Shown here in pieces: positions 1 to 11,100 of a stretch of 64,000 nucleotides of DNA (the first letter of the stretch is position 1; each line of letters opens with the position of its first letter). Below the pieces are notes generated by a model, which did not search any database, was not told the origin of the DNA, and saw only the letters and a list, made by a program, of their open reading frames with translations. The position numbers were made by a program, and so were the translations under genes. This stretch comes from Gambelia wislizenii (Eukaryota; Chordata; Lepidosauria; Squamata; Crotaphytidae): contig JAUMIR010000001.1 of assembly GCA_030847615.1 (NCBI GenBank), positions 440,750,687 to 440,814,686 on the forward strand, written 5' to 3'.

Positions 1-94
1 TTTAGTTTGGATTGTCTCATCATAGATTTTTCATGGTAGACGATCTTCTAATGGAGGTTTACCATGCCTCCCTCTGCACAGTACAAATGATGGA

Positions 95-334
95 TCCAAA
101 CTACAGGAAAAGAGTTTCCACCTAAACATTAGGAACAATGTCCTGACAGTAAGAGCTGTTTGGCAGTGGAATGCACTGCCTCCGAGTGTGGTGAAGTCTC
201 CTTCTCTGGAGGTTTTTAAACAGAGGCTGGATGGCCATCTGTTGGGAATGCTTTGATTGGGTACTCCTGCATGGCAGGGGGTTGGACTAGATGGTCCTTG
301 TGGTCTCTTCCAATTCTATGATTCTGTAAATGTT
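95..334 (+). mobile_element. CR1 LINE, 3'-terminal fragment
   Basis: This is the 3' end of a CR1-type non-LTR retrotransposon: the last codons of the reverse-transcriptase ORF (a WNALP motif and an [15 protein letters not shown] end) followed by the short 3' UTR. It ends in the CR1 signature TTCTATGATTCT. The same block recurs at 15.5, 49.4, 55.6 and 56.3 kb. It is severely 5'-truncated, as most CR1 copies are, and has no coding capacity. The boundary at about 95 is approximate; the bases before it are not recognised. Confidence 0.85.
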
Positions 335-413
335 AGCTATAGTGCCACAGCTGTTGTCTCTGAGAAATCCTCTGCCATTACTGCTGCTGCCCAATAGCTG
401 TTTGGCACATTTA

Positions 414-1007
414 GGTCTTGTCTATATGAGGGGGGGATACAAACAGGTTTGGAAAGGCAGACATTTGCAATGATGCAACATGCCTACATGGCCAAAAGAC
501 CCCCCCCAAACTCCACCTGACCCCCTAGCCAGCTGGCCACTGCAAATGATTTACTTGCAATTTTAAATTTGCTGCTGCCTTAAAAAAAAAAGTTTCCCAG
601 GGTGCACACAAGCAACATGTCATATTTACAAATAAAAGAAATTTTAAAAGAGTAAAAATAGCCATTTGATTGACTTACCGGACCCTCGCTTAGCTGAAAA
701 TCCAACATGGCCGCCGCAGCCACTTTCCCTCTTTGCTAGCCCCGCCCCCTGTTCTTGTCCAGCCAATCAGATTGCACTGCCTGTTTGTATCTGTGCAAAT
801 GTGAGTGTTCAAATGGTCGCACATTCAGAAGTCATATGGAGCTTTTCAGAAAATCCGTACGAAGCCCCAAACATGGTGCACACAGACTTTGGGGTGGATT
901 TGGCTGCCCCCCCCTCCGAATGACATGTATTTGTGCAAATGGCCATTTGAATGGATTGATGATCTTTCACATCTTGTTTGTATTATTTTGATTATATAGA
1001 GAGGACC
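414..1007. mobile_element. Harbinger-like MITE, GGYCTTGTCTA family
   Basis: A non-autonomous DNA element of about 594 bp. It begins GGTCTTGTCTATA and ends TATAGAGAGGACC, and is flanked on both sides by TTA (411-413 and 1008-1010). A 3-bp TTA/TAA duplication is characteristic of PIF/Harbinger transposons. The interior holds a CpG-rich stretch at about 680-790 (AACATGGCCGCC, then CAGCCAATCAGATT) that recurs in the copy at 51.1-51.7 kb. Three overlapping short frames in the interior do not resemble proteins. Superfamily assignment rests only on termini and duplication. Confidence 0.65.
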
Positions 1008-1010
1008 TTA

Positions 1011-2837
1011 GTCGGTCTCCTCAGAAAAAGCCTCTGTGACACGGTGACCCTACCAGCAGCACTGTTCCCATCAGCATAGTCTCATGCCTCAAAGGAGCAC
1101 ACAATCCCACCACCACAGGAAGGTAGTGCCATTGGTGGGACATACAGAAACTTCAAGGGAACAATGTCTCCTTGGGTGACATGCGTACTTTCCCTAGGAT
1201 AAGAAGGATTATTCATGCTCTTGGGGAAGATGTACAAGTTGACATTACAAACATTAATGATATGGGGAAATACATGGGGTATATTCCCTTGTACTTCCTG
1301 TATTCATGCATAAGATTAACGTTCAAAGTGACTTTTACAAATAGGCACTGGAAATCAAGCCATATTTTTGGAAAGTCATCCACACTTAAATCTTATATAA
1401 CAGCCACAATGTAATTAGTGTTCATAGGCTGAACTTTTACTCTCCTTTAAATGTTGTATTTAGATTGAGGATACTTCTGGTTCTGCAGAGTTTGCAACTG
1501 TCCAGTTCTAAATGGGTAGAGTTGAAATCATTCTAACTTGAGACCTCCTTGAAGAGTGCTTCAGTTCTAGTTCAAACGTTTTCTTCATAGGAACCAATTA
1601 CTTCAATCAGGCAGGACAGAAATGTATGGCCAGAACATCCCCTTTGTCTTTTTCCTTTGTCTCTCTTGGCATTTTGCTTTCCCCCTGCTGCATGGGATAG
1701 CTTCCCAGGATTCAGTGTTTTTAGAGAGGAAGCAATTGGGGAAATGGACTAATTGGCTTTGAAAAATGAGCATGTGTGTGAACAGAAATGAACTAATTAG
1801 TGCTGGGTCAGCATAGCATTTGCTTCAGCACTACTAGGGTAACATTAAAGAGCTACACATATGGTGGCATTCTTTAATGTGTCTGTATAGTTTGTACAAA
1901 CCAGAGTTGGAATTATAGCTATGGATTTTCAGTAGGATGTGGATATATTAATACTATAGTGAAGCATAATGATGATAAGGCAGTATATCCATTCAGTGGC
2001 TATTTTACTCAATGGGACAATACTGATATTTCAGAATGCTGTTAGGAAAGGAATACTACCATGCTACATATTACACCATGGTGAACTGTAAAGGAAAAAC
2101 AAGGTAAATATTTAGAGTGGCTGCTGACAATACCAGCGTTTGCTTGTATGCTTGTTTGCTCAGTCATACACCCTGCTGTATTCATTTTAGCTGCAAGCAA
2201 CAACCCAATCTCCCTCCCTGCCAATGTCCTAGCTCTCTGTAACTCAGAGAACAGCATACATTGTAATACCAACACTGGGCTCATCTACACGGGCGAGGAT
2301 ACATTGGCTCCCCGGTGGCATATCCTGCCCATGGATCAGGCCTGTTTCTCCCCCGTTACCATCACCAAACAGGAGGAAGCCCAGATGGGCATGTCGGCCA
2401 ATCACTGCAGATACTGCCACCATCGTCTCCCTCTCTCTCTCAGAAGCTAGGAAACCATCCCGCAGCATGTGATCAAAGTGCCCTGCATGGGACCAGCCTT
2501 GGTCACATGCTACAGGACTCCTTCCTGTTCTGGCAAAGTGATGGAAGACTGACAGCTGCAGTGATGGGCTGGCCTGCCAGAAGGGGCTCCTGCAGTCATT
2601 CATGATCCATTTTTTGCCAGTGAAAACAGAGTTAAGCAAGTATTTTTTTAAAAAATGTCTTAACAAGCCTTAGCCCAGCCCATCTTTCCCCAAATCTTAG
2701 CCCCATCTTTGCCCTGGGGATTGTGGGGACTGCCATGGGGCAAAATAAGGCAAATGCCCTGCACTGTCAGAGCTGCAGGGCTCCAAGACAGGGGCAAGGT
2801 GGGGGTAAATTGCTCAAATAAACCCCTAGTCTTTTCT
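1011..2837. other. No gene recognised
   Basis: Mostly AT-rich unique-looking sequence. From about 2279 to 2640 the composition becomes GC-richer and begins GGGCTCATCTACACGGG, which resembles the left terminus of the GGGCTTGTCTACA MITEs elsewhere in the window, but I cannot find a matching right end. Open frames of 80-140 codons here overlap on both strands and look like chance. Confidence 0.4.
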
Positions 2838-2915
2838 TAATTTATTTATTTAATTTATATGCCACCTTTCTTCTAGAAGGGACCCAGGGTGGCTCACAGA
2901 TGGAAAAAAAAATCC
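2838..2915 (-). mobile_element. L2-like LINE 3'-end remnant
   Basis: Short block running (ATTT)n, TATATGCCACCTTTCTTC, then GGGTGGCTCACA. Read on the minus strand this is the usual L2/CR1-group 3' tail: a 'GCC(A/G)CCC' motif, a '(G/T)TATAAAT' motif and a simple AAAT repeat. No coding part remains. Confidence 0.5.
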
Positions 2916-4700
2916 AAGGGCTGGAAATAGATGTACTACAGTCTCTCTGTCAATCTCTCTCTTTCACACATGCACACACACACACTCACAAATGAATACA
3001 TTTTTTATTTTTTTACTAAAAGCTTTTTATACTGGTGAATAATTCTCCCTTTAAATGATGATTGAACCATTTTGAAAAACTTACACCAAGAATTCTGTTT
3101 GTTATTCCATTGAAACAGTGGGTGAAAAATCTTCTTTTCCCTTCTAAAGTTTCCCTCTCGTTTTCCTTAGCTTTCACTAATGTGAGAATGAAATAAATTA
3201 TCTAAAAAGGCTCAAGGTATATAAAGTGTCTACCATTAGGATTTAAAAATGGAAGCTAAATCCCCTGTAATAAAAAGATTTTCTTAATTCTCCAAGTAGC
3301 ATAACAAAAGTAACTGTCTAGCAATTACAGATAAGCATTAGAACAAATTATTAAGTACATGATATTTCCAACAGTTACGTTCTCCCACTCTTAACCCGTG
3401 AGTTTCCATTACAAACAATCACATGGTAAAGAGACATGAAAAAAAATTATTATTATTTTTTAAGGTGAAGCAGCAGCCTTGATTTTAAAAAGATTAAATA
3501 AAATGGCAAAATTGCTGGTATTTGTATTCACAATCAAATTGTAGCAATTGTTCTGTTACTAAGTACAATATTCTACAGCTATGTTCTTACTGCTGTTTTT
3601 ACTCCCCCCCCCCTTTTTTTTTAACAATAACATGCATTTTCTTTTTAAAAAGAACTTAGTTAATTCTTTGGTTGGGGCCTACTTGCTCCTTTTTTCATGT
3701 GAGATTTTCAATACTCCAAAATGATGTAGAGCAAAAAAGGTCCATCCACTTCACTCGTGATGCCTCCTGCATTACCTAAACCACAACAGAACAATGAGAG
3801 ACAACAGAGCTTTTCTCCTCTTTAACAATTCAGTCACCATGACAACTGACAGAAGAACGTTTGGCCAGGAAAAGCTTGGAGATTGGCGGACCAGACTAAT
3901 CAAAAAAATGGAATAACATGACAACAATTACACTGATGAGTGAGAGGGAAGCTACAGATGCATTCAGACACCTATGCTACTGCTGACTCAATGCATTCAC
4001 CATTTTTTTGTTGTTGTTGTTGTTTAGCATCTTGTGTTTTTGAGAGCAGGAATATAGACAAGTTTGAATGTGTAACAGAATGTCAGTGCTCGACTTAAAT
4101 AGAAAATTCCTTTCATTTTTGCTTTTCTGCTTCAAGAATGCTGAAGAGGGTTTAGGAGAAATGAGATTTTGAAGTGAAATATGTAATAGATACAATATGA
4201 GTGTCACAAGGCAACTTTATTTTGGCATTATAATAAGCTAAATATGCAAATGTGACAGCTGATGTGGACAGGTGATCACAAGACTGAAATAACCTCCTTC
4301 TCAGACCTGGAGCTGGAGCTGGCCAAAGGTAATTTTTAAAAGGGGATCAATTCTACTGTGTGATTTTTATATTTGGTGGCATTATGTACATAAAGAGTGG
4401 CAATTTATGTACTGACAATGTTGGAGAAATACATAAAAGGAATACTTCCTGAGCACAAACGCTACAGTGCTAGCCAGATGTTTGAGATATGAAATAATAA
4501 ACAAAACAAGGTTTCTTAAATGCCAGATGCTTACATCATAGTTGTTTTTTCATTATTACTTTTCTCTTTCAACTTTGCTGCAAAAAACTCAGAACAATGA
4601 GCTCCTTCTCACCCCACCCATTCATCCATCCACTCATTCATTCATGCATTCACACATTTTTCAGGTACGTGATTAAAGAAAAACTGGTTATTTAAAAATA
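2916..4700. other. No gene recognised; AT-rich unique sequence
   Basis: Contains a short CA run near 2967, a poly-C/poly-T tract at about 3603-3624 and a TTG repeat at 4009-4023. The part from about 3700 to 3965 has balanced composition and no repeat that I recognise, so it may be unique or conserved non-coding DNA. A 76-codon minus-strand frame across the TTG run is low complexity and is not called. Confidence 0.4.
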
Positions 4701-4707
4701 AACAAAA

Positions 4708-6035
4708 TATCAACCCTTTAGATCTCGATCTCTCTCTGGCTTTTCTTCGCAAATGAAGATTCAGGAAGGACTCATCCTGCGCTTTCTGCAAGCGCGCTGA
4801 TGACTAAAAAGGCCAATCCAAGATAAACAAGTCCGGTTGCAGAAAGCACAGCAGAAGGTCTCCTTGGATGATGTTTTTGGGTTGTGATTCTTTCTGCATT
4901 GTCGCAGAAAGAATTCTTTCTGCGTTCTGCGTTTCTCTTCAAGACTTGTTCAGCGTGCGTTCTCAAATAAGGCTGCAGCATTGTGGATAGTGTGTCTCCA
5001 TGCCTTCTGATGTGTGGCATGGGTGGACCATTGTTGGTGATCAATTTGGCCGAGCCTGAGATGTTGTTTCAGAGAGTCCTTGTATCACTTTTTTGAAGCG
5101 CCCCTCTTACGATGACCCATGGTGAGTTCACCGTAGAGTAGTATTTTTGGGAGGCGATGGTCCTCCATCCTAGAAACGTGCCCTGGCCAGCGCAGCTGCG
5201 TTCTCAATATCATGGCCTCAATGCTGGTGATCCCTGCTTACTCAAGGACAGCAACATTCATCACATAGTTAGTCCACTGTCTATTTAGGATTGTGTGTAG
5301 ACAGCGCTGATGAAAGCGTTCAAGGTAGGTGGTGGCGATAGGTGACCCATGTTTCAGATCCATAAAGGAGGATAGACAGTACAATGGCTCTCTGCACACT
5401 GATTTTTGTGCTTTGCCTCAGGTGTTTATTGCTCCGGACTCTTTTGTGAAGTCTTCCAAATGCACTATATGCCTTTGCTAATCTGTGATCAATCTCTTTG
5501 TCAATCTTGGCATCTGAGCAGATGATGCTTCCCAGGTAGGTGAACTGCTGAACGGACTTGAGCACAGATTTGCCGACGGCAATGTGGGGATGGTGGTGTT
5601 CGTCCTGTGGTACAGGCTGGTAAAGAACTTCTGTTTTCTTCAGGTTGACTTCCAGCCCAAACAGCTCTGCAGCTGTTACGAAGCAGGATGTTAGGCGCTG
5701 CAGAGCTGCTTCTGTGTGGGCAACAAGGGCAGCAGCAGCAGCGAAGAGCAGCTCACGGACTAGATAGTTTAGAGTCTTAGTGTGAGCCCTCAGACAGCTT
5801 AAGTTAAACAAGCTACCATCAGTACGGTAACGTATATAGATGCCTTCATCTTCTTCAAGCTCTGCCATAGCCCTTTGGAGCATCATGCTAAAGAAGATTG
5901 TAAATAAAGTTGGTACAAGAACACAACCTTGCTTCACTCCATTAGTTATTAGAAAGGGCTCTGAAAGAGCATGAATAGGTGCTTCTGAGTGCATGTTGAA
6001 AAAGCTACTTTTGGGGAGTACAGTTGCTAGAATCC
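4708..6035 (-). mobile_element. RTE-like non-LTR retrotransposon, copy 1 (5'-truncated)
   Basis: Same family as the copies at 11.1 kb and 63.3 kb, on the opposite strand. It covers the reverse-transcriptase C-terminal half, thumb and tail, and ends in a 3' UTR containing TTCTTCGCAAATGAAGATTC (plus-strand view), shared with copy 2 at about 12195-12220. The 5' end is truncated near the motif NGVKQGCV. Between about 5045 and 5320 the frame is broken. Assignment to the RTE group is from the 'LLYGSETW...YRHH' and 'GAPKKRYKDSL' style tail; the exact clade is not certain. Confidence 0.75.
5320..6035 (-). pseudogene. RTE-like reverse transcriptase fragment with altered catalytic motif
   Basis: Open frame of about 240 codons carrying motif B (GVKQGCVL), the region of the catalytic aspartates and the thumb (KISVQRAIVLSILLYGSETW). 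Where copies 2 and 3 read FADDAALVAH, this copy reads FAAAAALVAH: both metal-binding aspartates are alanines (plus coordinates about 5726-5746). Family knowledge says this destroys polymerase activity. The frame opens upstream of LINE sequence, so the first roughly 20 codons are probably flanking DNA. No downstream zinc-finger end is in frame. Confidence 0.7.
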
Positions 6036-6099
6036 TCCTAGTGTCCATAATGGCTGAGGTATTATGGGTGTTGTAGTCCAAAAACTAACATTCATTCAT

Positions 6100-6640
6100 T
6101 CAAGCCATTTATTTATTGCCTCTTGACCCACCAGGGATCCCAAGACAATGCATAATTGAGAAAAAACACTTTAATATTTTAGTACACTTAATAAATAACA
6201 ACCAATTAAAACAGTCCAAACTTCTTTCAAAACTACTTCTGAAATGAGATAAATAGCATTTTAAAAAATGACCAGAACACACACCCCTAATTTTAAGAGG
6301 CACAGGCCATGCAAATTACTATAGACTTCATTACCCACCAGAAACTCAGAAGGAATGGAGCCCACCTGACCACCCTTGAGAGGGAGTTCTGCAATGGGGG
6401 TACTGCTACAGAGAAAGTTCTGTCATGCATACTCACCTCCCTAACCTCAAGTGGTGGTGTGATACATAACTGGACCTTCACTGATGATCTTAGGTTTTGG
6501 ACAGGTTCATATGGGAGAGTAAGTCTTGAGATATCCTGGCCCCAAGTCATTTAGATTTTTATGTGTCAAGACTAGTACCTTGAATTGTTGTCAGAAGCAA
6601 ACAGGAAGCCAGTACTTGTATGACTAGTATTATGTGGTCT
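6100..6640 (-). mobile_element. L2-like LINE fragment
   Basis: Minus-strand remnant of an L2-group LINE. At 6545-6620 the plus-strand text (TTTAGATTTTTATGTGTCAA, then CACC/TACCTTGAATTG, then GGAAGCCAGTA) corresponds to the segment of the intact L2 at 30.76-30.83 kb. At 6100-6290 it continues into an A/T-rich 3' UTR with AAACAGTCCAAA-type sequence. Strongly diverged, with no usable frame; overlapping 81-85-codon frames on both strands are shadows. Confidence 0.55.
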
Positions 6641-7024
6641 CTAAAAGGCATCCCTGATAACAGTGTGGAAGATGTACTTTTAATCCATTAGAAAAAGGTT
6701 TGTGTTTACCACCTTCTCCCATGGGACTGGAATGAAAGAACATTCCAGCTAAAGAACACCAACATCATGTGTTAAGACAGAATGAAAGGCAAAACATTCC
6801 AGCTGTACTGCTGTTTTACTTCCTTGTGCAGTAAGCCTCTGAATTAATCCAAGAAGACTGGAAATCATCTGACAACTTCCGTGAGTAAAAAATGATGCAG
6901 CTATCTTCAATTGTACAGAGAACTGACATAGACGGTGCTGAGACAGGGACGGCGTCATCCGAAATGGACCCCCTGCCATGTGACAGCACTGTGCCTCTTC
7001 CACAAACTTCTTGTGCAGTAACCC
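6641..7024. mobile_element. Remnant(s) of a terminal-inverted-repeat element related to 59902-60913
   Basis: Two termini in tandem and in the same orientation: 6801-6838 (ends CAGTAAGCCT) and about 6980-7024 (ends CAGTAACCCT). Both resemble the right terminus of the 1-kb element at 59902-60913 (GCACTGCC, then GGAGTGCGGTAGGCC). At 6715-6775 the sequence GGAATGAAAGAAC also matches the right arm of the hairpin inside that element (60811-60840). Left ends are not found, so boundaries are approximate. Confidence 0.4.
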
Positions 7025-8281
7025 TTGTCTGAAAAAGCCCAAAGAAGATAGGGAGAAAATAATAAACAAGTGAACAGTGTAGAGAGAAGAAACTGAAAAG
7101 GCATACTGTATTGGTACAATCAACCTTAAACAGGCTGATGCAATCATCTGATGGCTGACTTATATCTGATGTAACAAGCAGAAAGCCAGAATACCAATGG
7201 TCAGTGATACCAAAGATTGGTCCCTAAGTGGCCTTGTATAGCTGGCCAAGGAAATCTCATTTCCCATTGGAAGGGAAGTTTTTGATGACATTAAATAAAA
7301 CGTATTTCCCTTTGGTTGACAAGAAAGCAGTTATGATCACTCCTGGTAGGTGGAAATAAGACCAAGGAAAGGCTAAGGAAAGTCTAAAAGCTATATCCTG
7401 AGACACAAGAGTTAGGCTGTTTATACAGCCTCCAACACCATCAGACCCTGCTGTCTATGACAGACTTTATGCTGCTGTTCCTAAATGATAGGTACTATAA
7501 AAAATGTTGATGAGAGAGGTAGAGAATCTCTGCTCCTGATATTAAATAAGCTATAGTAAATAGAAACTTCTTATCTAGATAAATAATGGCCTGTGGAAGA
7601 GTATTATTTTCCATGGATACCTATGATGGTACACGTGCCTGTGTGTTTAACACAGAGAAAACATATAAAGTGTTAAGTCTATAAGTCTGCAAATATGATT
7701 TAGGGCTTGTCTAGATGGCAATTTATCCTGTAAAGACAAGCTATAAGTTAAGTGCCTAGACAATGAGAAGTCTATGTTCTTCCTTCAAAGAGAGTATGGG
7801 TGTGTTTGCATGTATGTACGTATGTTTCCCTATTTTAATAAAATAGCCTGAAGATAATTAAGCTGCCCATTTATTCTCCATGTAAAAAATCCTGAAAGTC
7901 CAATATTTAAAAGTGCTTAAGTGGAATGTTGATGCTAAATCTTCCTCTTTGGACTATACCACTGGTCACAGGCTGGGAGCCCAAGTAACTAGATGGTTAC
8001 AAGAGGAGCCTCCAAACAGATACAGGTTAGTTGACAAATGGCAAAGAATCCTCAATCTAAAGTGAAGGGATGGGGAATTACACCTGATTTATAATGGCAA
8101 AATTAAAGATAACTAGTAACAATTAAGAGGAAGATTTCTAATTATGATGAAATCTGTGTAAAACCCAGTATTTCAGACACAGGTCCTTGCTAAATTCGTT
8201 GGCTAGAATGCTCTTTGGGTATTACATTGGAAGTTGTACTATTTATAAGTTTGCATAAGGTGTTATCTAAAACTCCCTCAG
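7025..8281. other. No gene recognised
   Basis: AT-rich sequence without frames of note. At 7700-7730 TTTAGGGCTTGTCTAGATGG matches the left terminus of the GGGCTTGTCTA MITE family, a probable solo end fragment. The remainder is unassigned. Confidence 0.4.
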
Positions 8282-8383
8282 AAAAACCATTTCACCATTT
8301 ACTCGCAGCACAATGGCATGTTGGCACAAACTCAACCTTGACTAGTCACACTGAACAACCTCTAGGCCATCACTGCCATTACT
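8282..8383. repeat. Left copy of a ~100-bp direct repeat flanking an L1
   Basis: AAAAACCATTTCACCATTTA to TGCCATTACT is repeated at 8936-9037 with three substitutions that I can count over 97 bp. The two copies bracket an L1 3' fragment exactly. The simplest reading is a target-site duplication of about 97-102 bp starting at an A-run, as expected for L1 endonuclease cleavage, but far longer than the usual 7-20 bp. Confidence 0.8.
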
Positions 8384-8940
8384 GCCGCAAGGTTAACGCT
8401 AGCAAAAAGATGGAAAGGTCAAGAAATACCCACAATGGAGGAATAGAAAATGCGATTATATGAGATGTTTGAAATGGACAAATTAACAATACTGATGGAT
8501 GAAAAGAAAACTATAGGAGACTTACAGGAGTGGAAAATATTAAACCCACTTTGGAAAGCAAAGTGGGGGGAGGAAGCTGAAATAGATTTACAATAAGGGA
8601 AAAAAGAGAGAAAGCAATAAGAATGTTAAGAATCAGTAAGGAAACAGAGGGAAAAGTTTGGAAAAAGTCGAGATCTGTAAACATGTAGTTAATCAAGTGG
8701 AATCTTAAATAGAAAAAGGAAGCTAATGTGAAATGTGAAGATTGTATGATGTATTGTTTTATATGTTATGTTATGTCAGGTTATGTTGATTTTCTGTCTT
8801 TTTTGTTCGTTTTTGATTGTTATCATTAACATGTTTGTGGGTGGATGGTTTGATTATTTGCTTGAACATCATGTATTTTATGTATTGTATGTAAGAAATA
8901 ATGAATTAAAAAAATCTAAAAAAAAGAAAAGAAAGAAAAA
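8384..8940 (+). mobile_element. L1 LINE 3' fragment with A-rich tail
   Basis: The first bases translate as AARLTLAKRWK followed by PTMEEWKMRLYEMFEMDKLT, the usual C-terminal end of L1 ORF2 (compare the minus-strand L1 at 15.9-16.7 kb). Coding similarity ends near 8590 and a short 3' UTR follows. The tail at 8905-8940 is A-rich with interspersed G/C. 5' truncation falls exactly at the end of the left direct repeat, as in target-primed reverse transcription. The frame has a stop near 8460. Confidence 0.85.
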
Positions 8941-9037
8941 CCATTCCACCATTTACTCGCAGCACAATGGCATGTTGGCACATACTCAACCTTGACTAGT
9001 CACACTGAACAACCTCTAGGCCATCGCTGCCATTACT
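8936..9037. repeat. Right copy of the ~100-bp direct repeat flanking an L1
   Basis: Partner of 8282-8383. It starts immediately after the L1 A-rich tail and ends immediately before the MITE that begins at about 9038. Confidence 0.8.
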
Positions 9038-9535
9038 TCTGTCCCTTTAAGTTTACACAGGGGGGTGTGGCCTCCAGGGTGCAGGGTGGTACAGGCTGCA
9101 GTGGTGGAGAGATGGGCCTCTGGGACTGACAGTCACGGAGGCCCATCTCTTCACCTCCACTGGCGGCAACTGGGAATGGGGAGAGTGTTGGGGTTGCCTA
9201 GTCTGTCATAAAAACAGTGGCAGATCCTGCATTGCAAAGCATCCCTTGCAAGTCTGCTCCCTCCGAGGTCTGACCAATCACAGCTCAGCTCTGCTGTGAG
9301 CCCCTGTTTTGGGAAGGTTGCTGGTAGAACATACAGCCAATAGTGCGCAACTTTACAAAACTTTTTTTAAAAGTTGGGGAAAATAGTGGAAGCTTATATC
9401 GCGCATCTCATGGGTATTTTGGGGGCCCTCCTTCTGAATATGGTGACATTGGCCCGAAATGCATGGGGACCATTAGGATTCTGGGTGAATTAGTTGAGGA
9501 TTTTATTTTATTTTTTGCTGTGTAAACGACCCCTA
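9038..9535. mobile_element. Probable Harbinger-like MITE
   Basis: Left end GTCCCTTTAAGTTTACACAG and right end CTGTGTAAACGACCCC form an imperfect inverted repeat (shared core GTTTACACAG), with TAAG at the right junction. The GC-rich interior (CCAATCACAGCTC and GGGGGCCCTCC) resembles that of the 414-1007 copy. No protein-like frame is present. The left flank has no clear 3-bp duplication. Confidence 0.45.
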
Positions 9536-9713
9536 AGTAGTAAGTCATCAATTTGGATATAGTTAGAACTAGCAGGCACATTTAGGCCTCCAAAAGTGTA
9601 AGTAACAAAGCATACACATTCCCAGAATAAAACTCTATACAATGGCTCTTAAACTTTTCTTTACCAGGGACTCCCTTTAAATATCTTTTGTTATCATGGA
9701 TTTCCAAGACTTA

Positions 9714-10296
9714 GGACATTATCAGAGCACCCCCCTAAACCTTGATGTTTTGCTGGCATAACTTTGCCATTTTTATGCCAGCAAAAGATCTCCCCATGCC
9801 ACACTTACCTATAATCCTGGCAAAAGGCTTCCTGGCAATGAACAAGGAGTGAACGGAGCTCCATTCACTTCCTCATTTGAAATCCTGCAGATTTTTGTGA
9901 GAATACCTAGCATGGAAAATTCAAAAATAAAAATAAAGAGAACACTCAAAAAGTTTCAAAAAGCACAGAAACACACTTTAAAACTTCCAAGTAAACCACA
10001 GAGGGTCATAAAAAGTGCATCACCTACCTGGATGTCACAATCTCACCTGGAAGGGTTCTGGCTGGACTGGCCTTTGAAGCTGCATTCACATGAGTACAAT
10101 GGCATGAAGTTTCAAACGCCGGCAATGCTGGCACAAAAGCACCTTGGGGATCAATTGACATCTTGAGCCATCAATTTAAAAAGTATGTTTTTTAACTGAA
10201 CATGATCATGAAAGGGCGATGTCGTCTGGTATGCGCACCCTTTCACAATCATTAAGCATCTTTATGATGCCTTATTTGCCTTGTCTGATAAAGTCC
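9714..10296. mobile_element. Harbinger-like MITE, GGACTTTATCAGA family, copy 1
   Basis: 583-bp insertion inside a hAT element. Left end GGACATTATCAGAG, right end TGTCTGATAAAGTCC, flanked by TTA on both sides (9711-9713, 10297-10299). An internal hairpin near 9745-9790 pairs TTTTGCTGGCATAA with TTATGCCAGCAAAA. Shared interior landmarks are CACTTACCT, ACTTCCTC and TTCAAAAA. Non-coding. The name Harbinger-like rests on the 3-bp TTA duplication; no transposase is present to confirm it. Confidence 0.75.
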
Positions 10297-10317
10297 TTAA
10301 TTCAAGATGGAAAACCC

Positions 10318-10351
10318 TAATAATATCAATAATAATAATAATAATAATAAT
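10318..10351. repeat. (AAT)n microsatellite
   Basis: Run of AAT/ATA triplets with one TCA interruption, inside the hAT copy A. It creates a poly-Asn stretch in a spurious frame. Confidence 0.9.
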
Positions 10352-10579
10352 ACATCATTCATTAAACCTTCCCTCAGAGGCACTTTCTTTTGCTTCTTCC
10401 CGCAAGCTTGTGACTGGAGCAGATTGAACAGCAATGTGCAAGCCAAGCCAGCCAGCCTTTGCCTTGGCTCCTGTCACGTGGGGAGGAGGAGGGCTGAGCA
10501 GCCTTTGTGGACCCCCTGTAAGGATATCGCCACCTGCTGGGGGTCCCTGGACCACAGGTTAAGAACCTCTGCTCTATAT

Positions 10580-11100
10580 CATTTTTTTCCAAGGAAAGCA
10601 AAACTGAATTATATAGGGAAAAGAAGAAATATCAAAATATTAGCCATATAACAACTGAGTATAATAGCATGCCACTAAATATACTGTAATAGCTTCATTG
10701 TTAGAAATTAAGAAGGGTATAAGCAGAATCTGCAACAAAACATATCCTATCTCCTCTCTTGTTCTGGATTTCAATCAACCATTCTCTCCAAGCAGCGCAT
10801 GCAATTCAATACCCCTTCAGTTTTTCGTTTTTATTTTTCAGCTACCACTCAGTATTCTGGGACTACTGAGCATGTTGAATACTGACTCAGCAGTTCAGAC
10901 CAGGGAGCTGTTATTTTTGCAACCTCCTTAAGTTTGTTTTTAATTGTTATTTTTGATGATGATGATGATGATGATGGTGATGATGATTGATGATGATGAT
11001 ATAAACCTTGTAGATCACCTGATCATACTGATACCTTCCCTTGTGTCTTAGTGGCCTTGTTTTAGTCCATTCTTGCCTATTTGTTTGTTTGTTTATTTAT
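10580..11100. other. No gene recognised; (GAT)n run
   Basis: Unassigned AT-rich sequence with a GAT/ATG triplet microsatellite at about 10955-11000, and (TTTG)n/(TTTA)n at 11080-11100 directly before the RTE-like insertion, possibly its target. Confidence 0.6.

Larger units (their letters stand above)
9641..10571. mobile_element. hAT-like non-autonomous element, copy A
   Basis: Starts AATGGCTCTTAAAC and ends GGTTAAGAACCTCTG. These are imperfect inverted repeats of the CAGTGGTTCTTAACC type typical of hAT-Charlie elements. Flanks CTCTATAC and CTCTATAT are a near-exact 8-bp duplication, as expected for hAT. A second copy lies at 41611-42302 and shares TTTAAATATCTTTTGTT and CCTTCCCTCAGAGGCAC. 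The element is interrupted by a Harbinger-like MITE at 9714-10296. Frames of 66-114 codons at 10.3-10.65 kb are chance. Confidence 0.75.

Noticed and set aside
680..790. Host-gene CpG-island promoter
   Set aside because: The GC-rich stretch lies inside a MITE and recurs at 51.4 kb, with no adjacent gene.
6749..7147. 132-codon minus-strand protein
   Set aside because: Covers remnants of terminal-inverted-repeat elements; no recognisable domain.
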